In this document: one piece after another, positions 59,593-59,675 of the stretch
Numbering within the stretch: position 1 is the first letter of the stretch
How the letters are laid out: every line of letters begins with the position of its first letter
From: a virus
Direction: 5' to 3' (one strand)
Length of the DNA stretch: 59,675 nt
IMG/VR virus record: IMGVR_UViG_3300031857_018978
Coordinates: 1-59,675 of that record
The notes under the pieces: generated by a model
Database searches by the model: none
Seen by the model: only the letters and a program-made list of their open reading frames with translations
Told to the model about the DNA's origin: nothing
Program-made: the position numbers and the translations under genes

Positions 59593-59675
59593 TATAAAAA
59601 TCCTTGGTAATTAAGAGTCATTATGGCATCATCTGTTGCGCTTGTATTTATTGATTCTCCAATAAGTTCCATATT
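59592..59675 (-). CDS. 3' end of an upstream gene (cut by window edge)
   Basis: The frame open to the right edge ends LIGESINTSATDDAIMTLNY and stops at TAA overlapping the ATG of the gpM-like gene. Only 27 codons are visible, so the product is unknown; its position suggests a further tail gene. Confidence 0.5.
   Translation of the reverse strand, partial: NMELIGESINTSATDDAIMTLNYQGFL

Noticed and set aside
1-59675. tRNA, rRNA, integrase, terminase, capsid or insertion-sequence genes
   Set aside because: I looked for them and saw no supporting sequence; temperate or lytic lifestyle cannot be decided from this window.

Overview
The window is part of an AT-rich genome of a large tailed dsDNA phage, most likely a siphovirus. 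The main evidence is a lambda-type tail-tip gene set (homologues of gpL, gpK, gpI and gpJ on the + strand, and of gpM on the - strand). Around it lie phage replication genes, a holin, a tail-fibre S74 chaperone domain, a tail-collar protein, dense packing with many ATGA or TAATG overlaps, and no rRNA, tRNA or host housekeeping operons that I can see. The host is probably Gram-negative: there are several GT9 (LPS-heptosyltransferase family) domains and a secreted adhesin of the two-partner-secretion type. Exported Ig-domain proteins plus a TPS adhesin faintly recall Verrucomicrobiota or relatives, but that is only an inference.

Layout. (1) 1-11360, + strand: tail tip, in the order gpL-like (cut by the window edge), a JAMM-only gpK-like protein, a gpI-like protein enlarged with PA14 and carbohydrate-binding-like modules, then a gpJ-like host-specificity protein broken into three genes, the last with an inserted von Willebrand A domain. 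(2) 45804 down to 11361, - strand: a block of about 34 kb transcribed leftwards. It starts with a holin, then a membrane protein and a probable structural protein. Next come a GMP-reductase-like enzyme and a sugar cassette (FkbM, GT9, ColD-like dehydratase, DUF4254-like, Gmd, TPS adhesin, GT90). After these are ThyX, a membrane protein, a RecA-like recombinase, a nuclease, DnaB helicase, primase, a RecB/Cas4-like nuclease, and a DNA polymerase III alpha subunit split in two with a DnaQ-like exonuclease gene between the halves. The block ends with a ClpA/ClpC-like unfoldase overlapping an aminoglycoside-phosphotransferase-like gene, small membrane, collar and Ig proteins, glycosyltransferases, and class I ribonucleotide reductase. 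Strong terminator-like hairpins lie near 21.93, 20.90 and 19.88 kb. (3) 45805-46044: the only sizeable non-coding region. It is divergent, carries an extreme C-tract followed by three consecutive hairpins, and has a sigma70-like promoter pointing right. (4) 46045-49511, + strand: dUTPase, a sigma factor, SSB, a glycosyltransferase, Hsp20 and a small conserved protein. (5) 59675 down to 49495, - strand: tail tube-like protein and a tandem-gpM-like protein, an S74 fibre, an Ig-repeat tail protein and two large two-domain glycosyltransferases packed against it.

How it fits together. RNR, ThyX, dUTPase and the GMP-reductase-like enzyme would feed dNTP synthesis. DnaB, primase, split Pol III, exonuclease, SSB, RecA and nucleases form a largely self-supplied replisome. 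The sigma factor could redirect host RNA polymerase. At least eight glycosyltransferase-like genes or halves, together with a GDP-sugar route (Gmd plus ColD-like), imply that the phage glycosylates its virion, an exported adhesin, or the host surface. The signals I would check first are: the split polymerase with a hairpin next to its start; the Clp unfoldase with an IGF (ClpP-docking) loop paired with a kinase-like protein; the TPS adhesin and GT90 frames separated by one stop codon; the ColD-like sugar enzyme; the TibC-like heptosyltransferase domain beside Ig tail proteins; and the VWA insertion in gpJ.
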